NCBI GenBank assembly: GCA_016712625.1
Contig: JADJQQ010000001.1
Location: 310,001-374,000, forward strand
From: Candidatus Competibacteraceae bacterium
GTDB taxonomy: Bacteria; Pseudomonadota; Gammaproteobacteria; Competibacterales; Competibacteraceae
Direction: 5' to 3'
DNA length: 64,000 nucleotides
Shown here: positions 28,483-38,100 of the stretch, piece by piece
How positions within the stretch are numbered: position 1 is the stretch's first letter
How the letters are laid out: each line of letters opens with the position of its first letter
The notes under the pieces: model-generated
Told to the model about the DNA's origin: nothing
The model's input: the letters and a program-made list of their open reading frames with translations, nothing else
The model's database searches: none
Program-made: the position numbers and the translations under genes

Positions 28483-28833
28483 TTCATCCAACGACTTCTT
28501 GGCCGGTATGACGTTGGTATTGCTCCGGTAGATCATTTGCTCGTAAACCCGGTCTTTGGGCGGCTTGTCAGTCATCTGTTCGCGGCCCTGATTATCGCGC
28601 CAGCGGTAAAGCGGTCCGGTATACTCTGGTAACCCAGGAATCCAACTCTGCGCCCAGGTCGGTATGCTCTGAGGCGTGGTATACCAGTACAACCAAAGCC
28701 CACCCAAGATTCCCAGAACGATCAATAGCCACAAAGGCGCTCCGCCTGCTTGCCGATATCGGGTTGCGCTCACCGCAATCCAGGCTTGACGCACACTAGA
28801 GTTCAGCGGATTGAATCGGTTATCAACTTGCAT
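28480..28833 (-). CDS. DUF4124-like single-pass membrane protein
   Basis: 117 residues. One membrane helix (APLWLLIVLGILGGLWLYWY) precedes a short soluble part with LYRWRDNQGREQMTDKPPKD. That is the pattern of DUF4124 domains, in which a Trp/Asp-Gly turn is followed by a TD-PP motif. The ATG at 28833 follows a purine-rich AGAGGCGAGAG. It lies 14 bases after the LplT-PlsC gene and is likely in its operon. DUF4124 proteins are envelope proteins without a fixed function. Confidence 0.75.
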   Translation of the reverse strand: MQVDNRFNPLNSSVRQAWIAVSATRYRQAGGAPLWLLIVLGILGGLWLYWYTTPQSIPTWAQSWIPGLPEYTGPLYRWRDNQGREQMTDKPPKDRVYEQMIYRSNTNVIPAKKSLDE

Positions 28834-28847
28834 CTCTCGCCTCTGAT

Positions 28848-30734
28848 TCACCGCCAATCGCCCCGTAAGGCGATCACTCGCTCGCGCAACACAGTTGAAG
28901 TCGCTTGCGCTGGCGGAACCAACTCTCCAACGACCAACTCGATCCTCGACCAGAACCGGCGCGGGAAATGACCCATCGCCTTTCCATGGCGCCGACTAAA
29001 GAAGCTGCCCCACAACCCGCGCAGCGCCATCGGCACCACCGGAACGGGCGTGCGCTGAAGGATGCGCTCGATGCCGGTCTTGAATGAGCCGATTGCTCCA
29101 TCGGGCGTCAGCCTGCCTTCTGGAAAAATACCCACCACCTCCCCTTTTTCCAGATAATCGGCCACTCGTTCGTAGGCCCGTTTTAAAACTTCAAGGTCAT
29201 CGTGGGCCGAAGCAATGGGAATAGCTCCCGCGGTACGGAACACAAAATTCAATAATGGAATCTTGAAAATTTGGTAATCCATGACAAAGCGAACCGGCCG
29301 TCGACAGCAGCCGCTCACGACCAAGGCATCCATCAGACTGACATGGTTGCACACCACCAGCACCGGCCCTCGATCAGGAATATTATCGAGCCCTACCGCC
29401 TTGAGTCGATAACCCACGTTCACCAGAATCCACACGATGAAGCGCATCAGGAATTCGGGAACCAGCGTAAAGATGTAGATGGCCACCACCGCGTTGAAAA
29501 CAGCCATCACCAACAACAATTGTGGGATCGTCAATCCCTGCTGTAGCATCACGACGGCGATCAGCGCCGCCGCCACCATGAAGACAGCATTCAGAATGTT
29601 ATTCCCCGCGATCACGCGCGACAGATGCGTCGGTTCGCTGCGCTGCTGCACCAAGGCGTACAGCGGCACGATGTAGATGCCGCCGAAAACCCCGATCAAT
29701 ACGATATCGAGCACCACCCGCCAACTTCCCGGCTGGCTCAAAAAAGCCCCTACTTCCAGCAACTCTCTTCCCGGCAAGGGGACTGAGGGCGTAGCGAAGA
29801 ACAAATCTACTCCGAACACGGTCAGACCGATGGAGCCAAACGGCACCAAGCCAATTTCCACCATCCGCCCGGACAGCCGCTCACACAATAGCGAGCCGAT
29901 GCCGATGCCGACCGCGAATAAGGTCAGCAACAAAGTCACGACATGCTCACTACCGCCCAAGGTCAGCTTGGTGAAATTAGGCAATTGCGCCAGATAAACG
30001 CTGCCCAGAAACCAAAACCAGGAAATTCCCAGTACCGATTGAAATACCGTGAAATTCTGGTGAGTCAACTTAAGAATGCGCCAGGTTTCGGTCGCCAGAT
30101 TCCAGTTTATTTCCAAATCGGGCGCGGCGGGCGCGGCTTGGGGGATTGCGAAGCTGCTCAAAAACCCAAGAACAGCAATCACTATGACAGCGACCGACAC
30201 CCACACATGCCCGCCTTGCCAAGCAATCAAAATGCCACCGAGCATGGTGCCGAGCAGGATCGCCATATTGGTGCCCATTTCGATCCAGGCATTGCCGCCC
30301 ACCAGCTCCTCCGGTTTCAAGTGCTGTGGCAGGATACTGTATTTCACTGGCCCGAATAGGGTCGAATGCAATCCCATCATGAACAACATCGCAATCAATA
30401 ACGGCATGTTATTCAGCATAAATCCCACGGCCGCGCCGAGCATGATGGCGATTTCCAGCAGCTTGACCCAGCGAATGTAACGCGATTTTTCATACTTGTC
30501 GGACAGCTGGCCCGCCGTGGCCGAAAATAGAAAGAACGGCAGCACAAATAAACCGGAGCAAAGGTTGATGAGGGTATTGGCGCGTGTTGGGTCGCTAGCC
30601 GCCACCTGAAACGCGATCAAGATAATCAGCGCGTTTTTGAATACGTTGTCATTGAACGCGCCCAGAAACTGGGTGATGAAGAAGGGCAGAAACCGCCGTT
30701 CCTTCAGCAGGGTGAATTCGTTATCGTGAGCCAT
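28848..30734 (-). CDS. MFS lysophospholipid transporter fused to a PlsC acyltransferase
   Basis: 628 residues in two parts. Residues 1 to about 410 form a 12-helix MFS carrier of the LplT type (FFITQFLGAFNDNVFKNALIIL). Residues about 430-620 form a glycerophospholipid acyltransferase, with HX4D in NHVSLMDALV (His near 462) and FPEGRLTPDGAIGSFKTG as phosphate-binding block. In E. coli LplT flips lysophospholipids inward and Aas re-acylates them. This protein joins both steps but lacks the acyl-ACP synthetase part of Aas. Inner-membrane location; phospholipid recycling is inferred from homology. Confidence 0.87.
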   Translation of the reverse strand: MAHDNEFTLLKERRFLPFFITQFLGAFNDNVFKNALIILIAFQVAASDPTRANTLINLCSGLFVLPFFLFSATAGQLSDKYEKSRYIRWVKLLEIAIMLGAAVGFMLNNMPLLIAMLFMMGLHSTLFGPVKYSILPQHLKPEELVGGNAWIEMGTNMAILLGTMLGGILIAWQGGHVWVSVAVIVIAVLGFLSSFAIPQAAPAAPDLEINWNLATETWRILKLTHQNFTVFQSVLGISWFWFLGSVYLAQLPNFTKLTLGGSEHVVTLLLTLFAVGIGIGSLLCERLSGRMVEIGLVPFGSIGLTVFGVDLFFATPSVPLPGRELLEVGAFLSQPGSWRVVLDIVLIGVFGGIYIVPLYALVQQRSEPTHLSRVIAGNNILNAVFMVAAALIAVVMLQQGLTIPQLLLVMAVFNAVVAIYIFTLVPEFLMRFIVWILVNVGYRLKAVGLDNIPDRGPVLVVCNHVSLMDALVVSGCCRRPVRFVMDYQIFKIPLLNFVFRTAGAIPIASAHDDLEVLKRAYERVADYLEKGEVVGIFPEGRLTPDGAIGSFKTGIERILQRTPVPVVPMALRGLWGSFFSRRHGKAMGHFPRRFWSRIELVVGELVPPAQATSTVLRERVIALRGDWR

Positions 30735-30812
30735 CCAGCGCAGTGCTCCAGGAGTGGGAGGTTGCCATCAAGTTTAAACGATCCGAGCAAATGGCTGTGT
30801 CTTGGATTGTTG

Positions 30813-31343
30813 CTAAGTCTGTGGCTGACTGATGGCTTGGACGGCGCGGAAACACCAATGCCAGGGTTCATACCGATATCCCGCCGCATTACCGTAGGGA
30901 TAGGACAGGGTAAAGCCGAAGCTGTCAGCGTTTTCACAGAGCCAAGCGAAGGCGGCCGTGGTCTCGAACTCAGCTTGCAACACATTGACGCCTTCGGTCG
31001 AAATGTCGACGGCTCGACCGGTGTGATGCTCGCTGTACCCAGGCGGAGCCAATACTTGTAGGACGTCCTCCAGGCTCAAACCGCGCTCCAATCTTAGGGC
31101 GATCACTTCGGCTTGGCGGGCGACGCTACGAAAGGCGGAGAGGATATGAATATCGATTTCCACCTCGCGCGCGGCTGCCTTCATCCGCCGCCACGCCTCG
31201 GCGGCCCCTGGGATGAGAAGGTGGATGCGGCCGTTCGGCGCGATTTCGGCTTGCACCAGCTCCATCGCTTCGGCATGGCATACAAGATGGCGTCTGGCCA
31301 GCAGGCCCGGTGAAATTTCCAAGCGCCCCATAATTTCGGTCAA
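30813..31343 (-). CDS. D-alanyl-D-alanine carboxypeptidase, VanY/M15 family
   Basis: About 176 residues. The M15 zinc-peptidase motifs are present: SAFRSVARQ, GYSEHHTGRAVDIS (first His and Asp ligands) and EPWHW (final His ligand plus the following Trp). It would trim the terminal D-Ala of peptidoglycan stem peptides. No signal peptide is visible, which is unusual for this role. A related cytoplasmic or differently exported form is possible. Start choice: AAGGAG lies five bases before a TTG at 31343, and an ATG at 31331 (MGRLEISPG) lacks a site. It stands alone, upstream of the LplT-PlsC gene on the same strand. Confidence 0.85.
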   Translation of the reverse strand: MTEIMGRLEISPGLLARRHLVCHAEAMELVQAEIAPNGRIHLLIPGAAEAWRRMKAAAREVEIDIHILSAFRSVARQAEVIALRLERGLSLEDVLQVLAPPGYSEHHTGRAVDISTEGVNVLQAEFETTAAFAWLCENADSFGFTLSYPYGNAAGYRYEPWHWCFRAVQAISQPQT

Positions 31344-31439
31344 CAAGGCTCCTTATTTTTCATTAGCTTAAGCCATTTGGACAAGGGGTTCGCGCTAAAC
31401 TCCGATAACTTCCGGGTCGATGGAATCTTGAAACCCGTC

Positions 31440-31611
31440 CAAATCTATCGGAGCTTCCTAGAAACGAGTCATTGGCATACGACCCAACACTGTAACTGAA
31501 AATCGGTTTTTCAGAATCGCCGTGGCCGCGTTGATCGAGCGCTAGAATACGATAGCTGTCGCTTAAATAAAGAGTGGTTGCTGACCGAAGGATTGGATTC
31601 AGTAGCGCCAT
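31440..31611 (-). pseudogene. Remnant of an alpha/beta-hydrolase gene
   Basis: Within an otherwise gene-free stretch (31347-31885) a minus-strand reading frame contains SDSYRILALDQRGHGDSEKP followed by YSVGSYAND. This is the strand-turn region just before the nucleophile elbow in alpha/beta hydrolases. Upstream HG oxyanion and downstream GHSMG motifs are missing, and flanking translation is not protein-like. About 50 codons survive, so the gene is a relic. The rest of the spacer holds nothing else I can name, apart from AT-rich DNA just before the next gene. Confidence 0.6.
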
Positions 31612-31885
31612 GCAAAAAGATGATAGCCTAGGTCGCGTGGACCGACATCCACCTAGGGCGAGCCCCAGTCTTGCGATTGATCTGTCTCGCCCGCAAATCA
31701 GCCAGCCTGCGCCAGAGCGAATAAACCTGCATTGTTTGCGCTTTTGGTAGATGCTTGAACTAAAGACGGCTACCCGCAAAAACACGGACTAACCCAGCCT
31801 CAGGCCAATGGAGCGTTTTAATGGCTCCTCAAACAATTAATCAGCATTAATACTTTAAATTATAGAGTATTTTTGGAACTCCACC

Positions 31886-32875
31886 ATGCGACCTAACACC
31901 CACGACCTGCTGACTCGCGAAGCGACTGACTGGCATCTCCAAGGATTGATCAACCGTTCCCTGCTCGATGTCCTGCTCGAACGCTATTCTCCTCGCGGCC
32001 AATTTTCAACCCGGTTGCTTAAATGGTTAGGGGTGTTCGCCATTTTCCAACTGGGCTTAGCGGTGCTCGCTTTCATCAGCCTGATGGCGAACTCGGCCAG
32101 CATGGCGGCGCTGCTGATGGGTGGAATCAGCGCCGCTCTGTGGTACTTTGGCGTACGAATGGCCACCGACCCACACCGCCGCTATCCCTTCACCGGGGCG
32201 GTGCTGGTCACCGCCAGTTTGGCAGCGGCATTTGGGACGTTTGTGTTGATCTACATCGTTCTGCGCGGCCAACCGGAGGGAGGCGCCATACCCACACTGA
32301 TGCTGCTCACCAGCGTGCTCGGCGTCTTGACTGCTTACGCCCACCATTTACGCTGGCCTCTGCTGCTGGCGTTGCTGCTGTTCTTCCACGGCTTGGGAGC
32401 CTGGCACACTTACGGCGGTCATGGCGCTTACTTCGCGGACATTCAAGATCCCACACTGATGGCGCTCATCGCCCTTGTCACCATTATGCTAGGGATCTGG
32501 CACGAGCGCCGCCTGGAAACAGGTCCACTACGGCGTTGCATTGGCTTTGGGGGGCTGTATCTGATCTTCGGGCTGCTGTATCTGAATCTGTCGTTATGGT
32601 TTCTGACGCTGCCCACGGGACCGCTGGCGTGGGTACTGGTCTTTACCGCGAGCTGTATCGGCCAAATCATCGCTGGCGCCCGACTACATGATGCCCGCTT
32701 CACCGGGTTTGGCATCGTTTTTCTGGCGATCAACGTCTATACCCGCTATTTCGAGCATTTCTGGGATCGACTGTCTCTTGGATTATTTTTTCTAAGCGGT
32801 GGCATACTGGCCATGGGATTAGGTTATGCCTTTGAGCGTTGGAGTCTTTCCGGCCACCCGGATCAGCAACCATGA
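31886..32875 (+). CDS. Multi-spanning membrane protein, DUF2157/DUF4401-like
   Basis: 329 residues with about ten hydrophobic helices after a soluble N-terminal segment (EATDWHLQGLINRSLLDVLLERY). The short helical N-terminus followed by a membrane block is typical of DUF2157 and related proteins. Those families have no known activity. Its stop codon overlaps the start of the next, similar gene by four bases, so the two are translated together and may form one complex. Confidence 0.72.
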   Translation: MRPNTHDLLTREATDWHLQGLINRSLLDVLLERYSPRGQFSTRLLKWLGVFAIFQLGLAVLAFISLMANSASMAALLMGGISAALWYFGVRMATDPHRRYPFTGAVLVTASLAAAFGTFVLIYIVLRGQPEGGAIPTLMLLTSVLGVLTAYAHHLRWPLLLALLLFFHGLGAWHTYGGHGAYFADIQDPTLMALIALVTIMLGIWHERRLETGPLRRCIGFGGLYLIFGLLYLNLSLWFLTLPTGPLAWVLVFTASCIGQIIAGARLHDARFTGFGIVFLAINVYTRYFEHFWDRLSLGLFFLSGGILAMGLGYAFERWSLSGHPDQQP

Positions 32876-33888
32876 ACCCGGCATCCCCTAACCGCCGCGT
32901 CCGCTGGGAATTGGACGAACTGCTGCGCGAAGGTCTGCTGGATGAAGCGGCCCATGCAAAATTGCGCCAACGTTATCCAACCGAGGGCTGGGATTGGCGG
33001 TCGCTGGGCCGTTGGTTTCTGATTTTTGGCGCTATCAGCGTCATGGCCGGACTGGCGATTATCGGCCGACGGTTTTTTGAGTTTACCCTGACCAAACTGG
33101 CGGTGTTGCAAGCCATCTCCCTGCTCGCCACTTTCGGCGGCGCGCACTGGCTCAAGCAATCGCATTCCGCGCTGGCCTGGACCGCGCGTAGCTTGGAATT
33201 GCTGGGCGGATTGGTGTTGATCGGTTTGACCTTCAATCTGGGAATCCTGTATTCCACCGGTTCCGGCAACTGGCCAGCCTTGCTGTTGATCGATCTGATC
33301 CTGATCCTTGGGTTGAGCTACGCGCTGCGCAACTCCTTACTGTTGGTGTTGGGCGCCATCGTGTTTTTCTGCTGGTTTGGCGGTTTTACCGGCTACGCCT
33401 CCGGTTGGGGCGCGTACTGGTTCGGCATGAGTTACCCCTTGCGCTTTCTGATGGCGGCGGCGGCGATCATCGCCATCGCCATCATCCATCAGCAAAGTGA
33501 AAGCGGCTTGCTCGCGCCATACCGGGGTTTCTGCAAAGTCTGGTTATCCAGTGGCTTGTTCTTTGCCGAAATGGCGCTGTGGCTGCTGTCCCTCTTTGGT
33601 AATTTCGATCTAGAGAACAGCGGTTGGCCTCTGGCGAGCACCGCCGAGTTGTGGCTGTTCAACGGGCTGTGGGCCAGCTTGAATCTGGCGTTGCTCGGAC
33701 TGGGCGCGCATTTTACCCTGCGGATGTTGACCGGCTATGGCGCGACCTTTCTGACCATTCAAATCTACACGCTGTTCTTCGCCCATCTAGCCGAAGATTT
33801 TGGATTGCCGCTGAGCTTGCTCGTCGCGGGAGGAAGCGCATTGGGATTGATTTTTTACCTGGAACGGCGGCGGCGCGAAAACGGTTAA
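32872..33888 (+). CDS. Multi-spanning membrane protein, DUF2157 family
   Basis: 338 residues. A cytoplasmic N-terminus (RRVRWELDELLREGLLDEAAHAKLRQRYP) precedes about ten membrane helices, as in DUF2157. The ATG overlaps the upstream TGA (ATGA), which fixes this start over an in-frame one at 32839. The pair looks like two diverged members of one family. The last residues (YLERRRRENG) are basic, fitting a cytoplasmic end. Function is not known. Followed 33 bases later by sbcD. Confidence 0.78.
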   Translation: MNPASPNRRVRWELDELLREGLLDEAAHAKLRQRYPTEGWDWRSLGRWFLIFGAISVMAGLAIIGRRFFEFTLTKLAVLQAISLLATFGGAHWLKQSHSALAWTARSLELLGGLVLIGLTFNLGILYSTGSGNWPALLLIDLILILGLSYALRNSLLLVLGAIVFFCWFGGFTGYASGWGAYWFGMSYPLRFLMAAAAIIAIAIIHQQSESGLLAPYRGFCKVWLSSGLFFAEMALWLLSLFGNFDLENSGWPLASTAELWLFNGLWASLNLALLGLGAHFTLRMLTGYGATFLTIQIYTLFFAHLAEDFGLPLSLLVAGGSALGLIFYLERRRRENG

Positions 33889-33921
33889 GATAGCGCTAAC
33901 CCCCCGATCAGAAGAACTGGA

Positions 33922-35169
33922 ATGCGCCTGCTGCACACCTCGGACTGGCACCTCGGCCAGAGTTTGCACACCTTCGAGCGAAGCTATGAACAGCAATGCT
34001 TCTTGGCGTGGTTGCTGACTACTCTGGAAACCGAGCAAATTGACGCTTTGCTCATCGCCGGAGATATTTTCGACCATACCAACCCATCCGCCGCTGCCCA
34101 GCAGCAATTTTACCGCTTTCTGACCACGGCCAAACGGCGTCTCCCACAACTGGACATCGTCATTATCGCGGGCAATCACGATTCGCCGGGGCGGCTGGAA
34201 GCGCCCGCTTCGCTGTTTGATGCTTTCGATGTCACGGTGGTGGGCCACGTCACCCGCGACGCCAAGGGCGATATTGAACCTGACCGGCTGGTGGTGCCGC
34301 TGCGAAACCGCCGCCGTGAAATCGCCGCCTGGTGCCTGGCCATTCCTTTTCTACGGCCCGGCGATGTGCCGCGGGTGGAAACCGCCGGCGATCCCTATCT
34401 GGAAGGCGTTAAGCTGCTCTACCGGCAAGCCCTGGCGGTGGCGCTAAGCCGCCAAGAGCCGGGCCAAGCCATTATCGCGCTCGGCCATTGCCACATGAGC
34501 GGTGGTTTGACCTCCGAGGAGTCGGAGCGGCGCATTGTGATCGGTGGGGTGGAGGCATTACCGGTGGAGATGTTCGATCCCGCCATCGCCTACGTGGCGC
34601 TCGGTCATCTGCACCGCGCTCAACGCGTCGGTGCCCAAGCGCGAATACGTTACTCCGGTAGTCCGTTGCCCATGTCATTTGCCGAAATCCATTACCACCA
34701 CCAAGCCATACGGATCGATCTGACTGGCCAATCGGTTCATGAAATCACCGAGCTTGCCATCCCGCGCTCGGTTGAACTGTTACGGATACCCGAACATCCT
34801 CTGCCTATTACCGAGGTCCTGGAGCAACTGGCGCGGCTCGATCTACCCGATCAACCGCTGCAAGCGCAACCTTACCTAGAAACGCCGGTATGGCTGACCG
34901 GCCCAGAGCCGGGCTTGCGTACTCGGATCGAGGCGGTGCTGGAGGGCAAATCGGTCCGTTTGGCGCGCATCAATCCCAGCTACGGCGGTCGTGAAGATCA
35001 AAACCAGTCCCTTGCTGACGGTCCACGGTCGCTAGACGACCTGGACCGGCTACAGCCAGACGATATTTTCAGCAAATTGCATTGGCGGAAATACGGCGAG
35101 GAGCCTTCCAACGAATTACTGGCGGCTTTCAGGGAGCTGTTGCTGGCCAATGGAGAGCGCGGCTCATGA
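33922..35169 (+). CDS. sbcD: Exonuclease SbcCD, nuclease subunit D
   Basis: 415 residues. Mre11-type phosphoesterase motifs in order: HTSDWHLGQ, IAGDIFDHTNP, IAGNHDSPGR, LGHCHMSGG and ALGHLHRAQ, which coordinate two manganese ions. A C-terminal capping domain follows. With SbcC it cuts hairpins and protein-blocked DNA ends. Its TGA overlaps the sbcC ATG by four bases. Confidence 0.96.
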   Translation: MRLLHTSDWHLGQSLHTFERSYEQQCFLAWLLTTLETEQIDALLIAGDIFDHTNPSAAAQQQFYRFLTTAKRRLPQLDIVIIAGNHDSPGRLEAPASLFDAFDVTVVGHVTRDAKGDIEPDRLVVPLRNRRREIAAWCLAIPFLRPGDVPRVETAGDPYLEGVKLLYRQALAVALSRQEPGQAIIALGHCHMSGGLTSEESERRIVIGGVEALPVEMFDPAIAYVALGHLHRAQRVGAQARIRYSGSPLPMSFAEIHYHHQAIRIDLTGQSVHEITELAIPRSVELLRIPEHPLPITEVLEQLARLDLPDQPLQAQPYLETPVWLTGPEPGLRTRIEAVLEGKSVRLARINPSYGGREDQNQSLADGPRSLDDLDRLQPDDIFSKLHWRKYGEEPSNELLAAFRELLLANGERGS

Positions 35170-38100
35170 AAATCCTTGCCATTCGCGGTAAGAATCTCGC
35201 CTCGCTGGCCGGCGAGTTCGAACTGCTGTTTGATCAGGAACCGCTGGCTTCCACTGGCCTATTCGCCATCTGCGGCCCCACCGGCTCCGGCAAGAGCACG
35301 CTGCTCGATGCTCTGTGTTTGGCGCTTTACGATGAAACGCCGCGCCTGACCCATGCGATGGGAAAAAATATCAATCTGCCGGATGTGGGGGATGAAACCA
35401 TTTCCCCGCAAGACCCCCGCAATCTGCTGCGGCGCGGCGCGGGCGAAGGTTTCGCCGAGGTGGATTTCGTGGGCAACGATGGAATTGCGTATCGCGCCCA
35501 CTGGAGCGTGCGCCGCGCGCGGGGCAAGGCCGCCGGCAAACTGCAAAATACCGAGATGCGCTTCCAAACCCTGAGCGGCGAACAGCGCCTCGGCGGCGTC
35601 AAAAGCGAAGTCCTAGCGGCGATTCAAGAACGGCTCGGCTTGTCATTCCAGCAATTTACGCGCGCGGTGCTCTTGGCGCAAAATGAATTCGCCACCTTTC
35701 TGAAAGCCAACGACAACGAACGGGCGGAACTACTGGAAACACTAACCGGACTGGATGTTTACAGCGGTATTTCCATCCGGGCCTTCGAGCGGGCCAAGGC
35801 CGAGCAACAAGCGCTGGAGTCGATCAAAAGCCAATTGGCCGGCCAACACCCTCTGTCAGCCGAACAACGCGCTGAGCTAGAGCAGGGACTTGTCACCGCC
35901 AGGGCCGATTTTGCCGCCTTGGAGCACCGTAAAATCGAACTGGATCAACAATTACAGTGGCACGAGAGCTGGGAAAAGCTGCAACAGAGTGAACGGCAGG
36001 CGCTTGAAACGGTGCAAAAAACCCAAGCCGACCAGCAAGCGGCAGCCGACCGGCAACGCCAACTGGCGCAAATCGAAGCCGTACAAGAGGCTCGCCCTCT
36101 AGTCGTTGAGATTGACCGTCTGATCCGGGATACCGAGAAGAGCCGGCTGGCCATTTTCAGCACGGAAGAACAATTGGCGGCCGCGCGGCACATCCGCCAA
36201 CAAGCCGAGGACGGGTTGGCGAAAGCAGCCGACGCCCTGGCCCTGGCCGAGAAAAACGCTCATCAGGCTCAACCCAGCCTCAACCGCGCCAAGGAACTGG
36301 ATGCCGAAATCGCCACCCTCATTCCCGGTCACGCCGCCGCCGCCAAAGTGCTGGCCGAGGCGCGGCTCGCGGCCAGCACCGCCCAAGAAAAGCTCGACGC
36401 GCAAAACATTGAACGCGCCCGGACGGTGGAGGCGCTGATCGCCTCGCAAGGCTGGCTTGCCACCCACGAGTCGTTACGGCGACTGGCCGAGGATTGGCCG
36501 CGTTGGAACATGTTATTCGACGAGGCCACCAGAGCACAAAAGAGCCTAGGTGAAACCGAGCAGGATAGCGCGGTGAAGCAGCAAGAGGCGCAAAAACATC
36601 AGCGGCTGTGGGATGAAGCCGCCAGCGCCCTCACCAAAACGCAAACGGCTTTGCAAGAAGCCGAAATCCGGCTGCAAAGCGCGATCCAAACCCTAGCCAG
36701 TTTCGATGCCGACGAGCTGGCGGGCCGCCGGGCCGCCGCTGAAATCCGTCGGGAACAGATCGTTAGTGGAGAACGGCTTTGGAACGCCTTAACCAGTTCG
36801 CGAAATCGCCAACAGATTCTGAACGAGGAGGCCTATCTTCTCCAAGAAAAAATCACTCGCGCGGAAACGGTCTTGTCGCAAACCCAGATCGACAAGGCCG
36901 CTGCCGCCGCCCAGTTGGAACAGTCGGAAAAACTTCTCAGAATCGCCGAAGCCGCTTGCGCCGAAAATGTGGAAGCGCTGCGGGAACATCTGGAAGCGGA
37001 TTTACCCTGCCCGGTCTGTGGCGCCACCGACCATCCCTATGCGACCGGTGACCCACCTTCCCTGGTCATGCTGGCCCGCCTGAAGGATGAAGTGGATGTC
37101 TGCCGCAAGGCGCTCGCCGTGTTGGACCGACGGGAGACAGCCTGTCAAACGCAGCTTGAAAGCACCCGCCCGCGGTTGGCGATGATCGCTGGCGAACAAC
37201 ACGCCTTAACCGAGGCGATTCAAAAAGATCTCGACAGTTGGAGTATCCATCCGGTCGGACTCGAGCTGAGCACCGTGGCGCCAGCCGAGCAGGTGAAATG
37301 GTTCGCCACTGAAAACCAATCGGTACGGGATCAGTTCGCGGCCATCACCGTGCAAGAAAATACGCGCCGCCAAGCCAATAAAGCCAGGGATGACGCGCAA
37401 ACCGCGCATAATCGCTGCCAGCAGCAGTATTCAGAGGCGCGTGATGCGTTGAATACCGAGCAAATGGCTCTGGATCAAGCGGCGCAAGCGATCCAAAAGG
37501 TGCAAGACCAGCAAGCCGAACTCGCCCGGCAATTGAGCGAGCGCCTAGCCGCCTTGGATACCGCCTTCCCCGAGCAAAGTTGGCGGTCAGCCTGGTGGGC
37601 CGACCCACTCGCTTTTCATCAACAGTGCCGGGAACAGACCGATCAATGGAATAACCAACGCAAAACAATCGAACAACTGCAAATCAGTCTGGTGACTTTC
37701 GATATCGAGATTAAAAATCTGGAGGCGTCGGTTAGCGAACAAACGGCCCGCCTATACCGAATCGCCGAGTTTTTTGCGGAAGCGGATCGTAATCTCCAAA
37801 CCAAGCGCCAACATCGGCAAGATTTATTCGACGGACGCCCCAGCGTGGAGATGGAGGCTGACCTGACTAAAGCGACTGAAGAAGCCAAAACCGGTCTCCA
37901 GCATCAAGATAAAGCGGCCAAAGCGGCGGCAACCCAACAGGCCAGCGCCGAAGCAATTCTCGGCCAGGCTCAGCGAGTTCACAATGAGAGTCAACAAGCC
38001 GCGCGGGACGCCGAGACGGCGCTAGAACAGTGGATCGCTCGCTTTAATGCCGATCATCCCGCGCAACACTTGGACCATCCACAGCTAACGGCGCTGCTGG

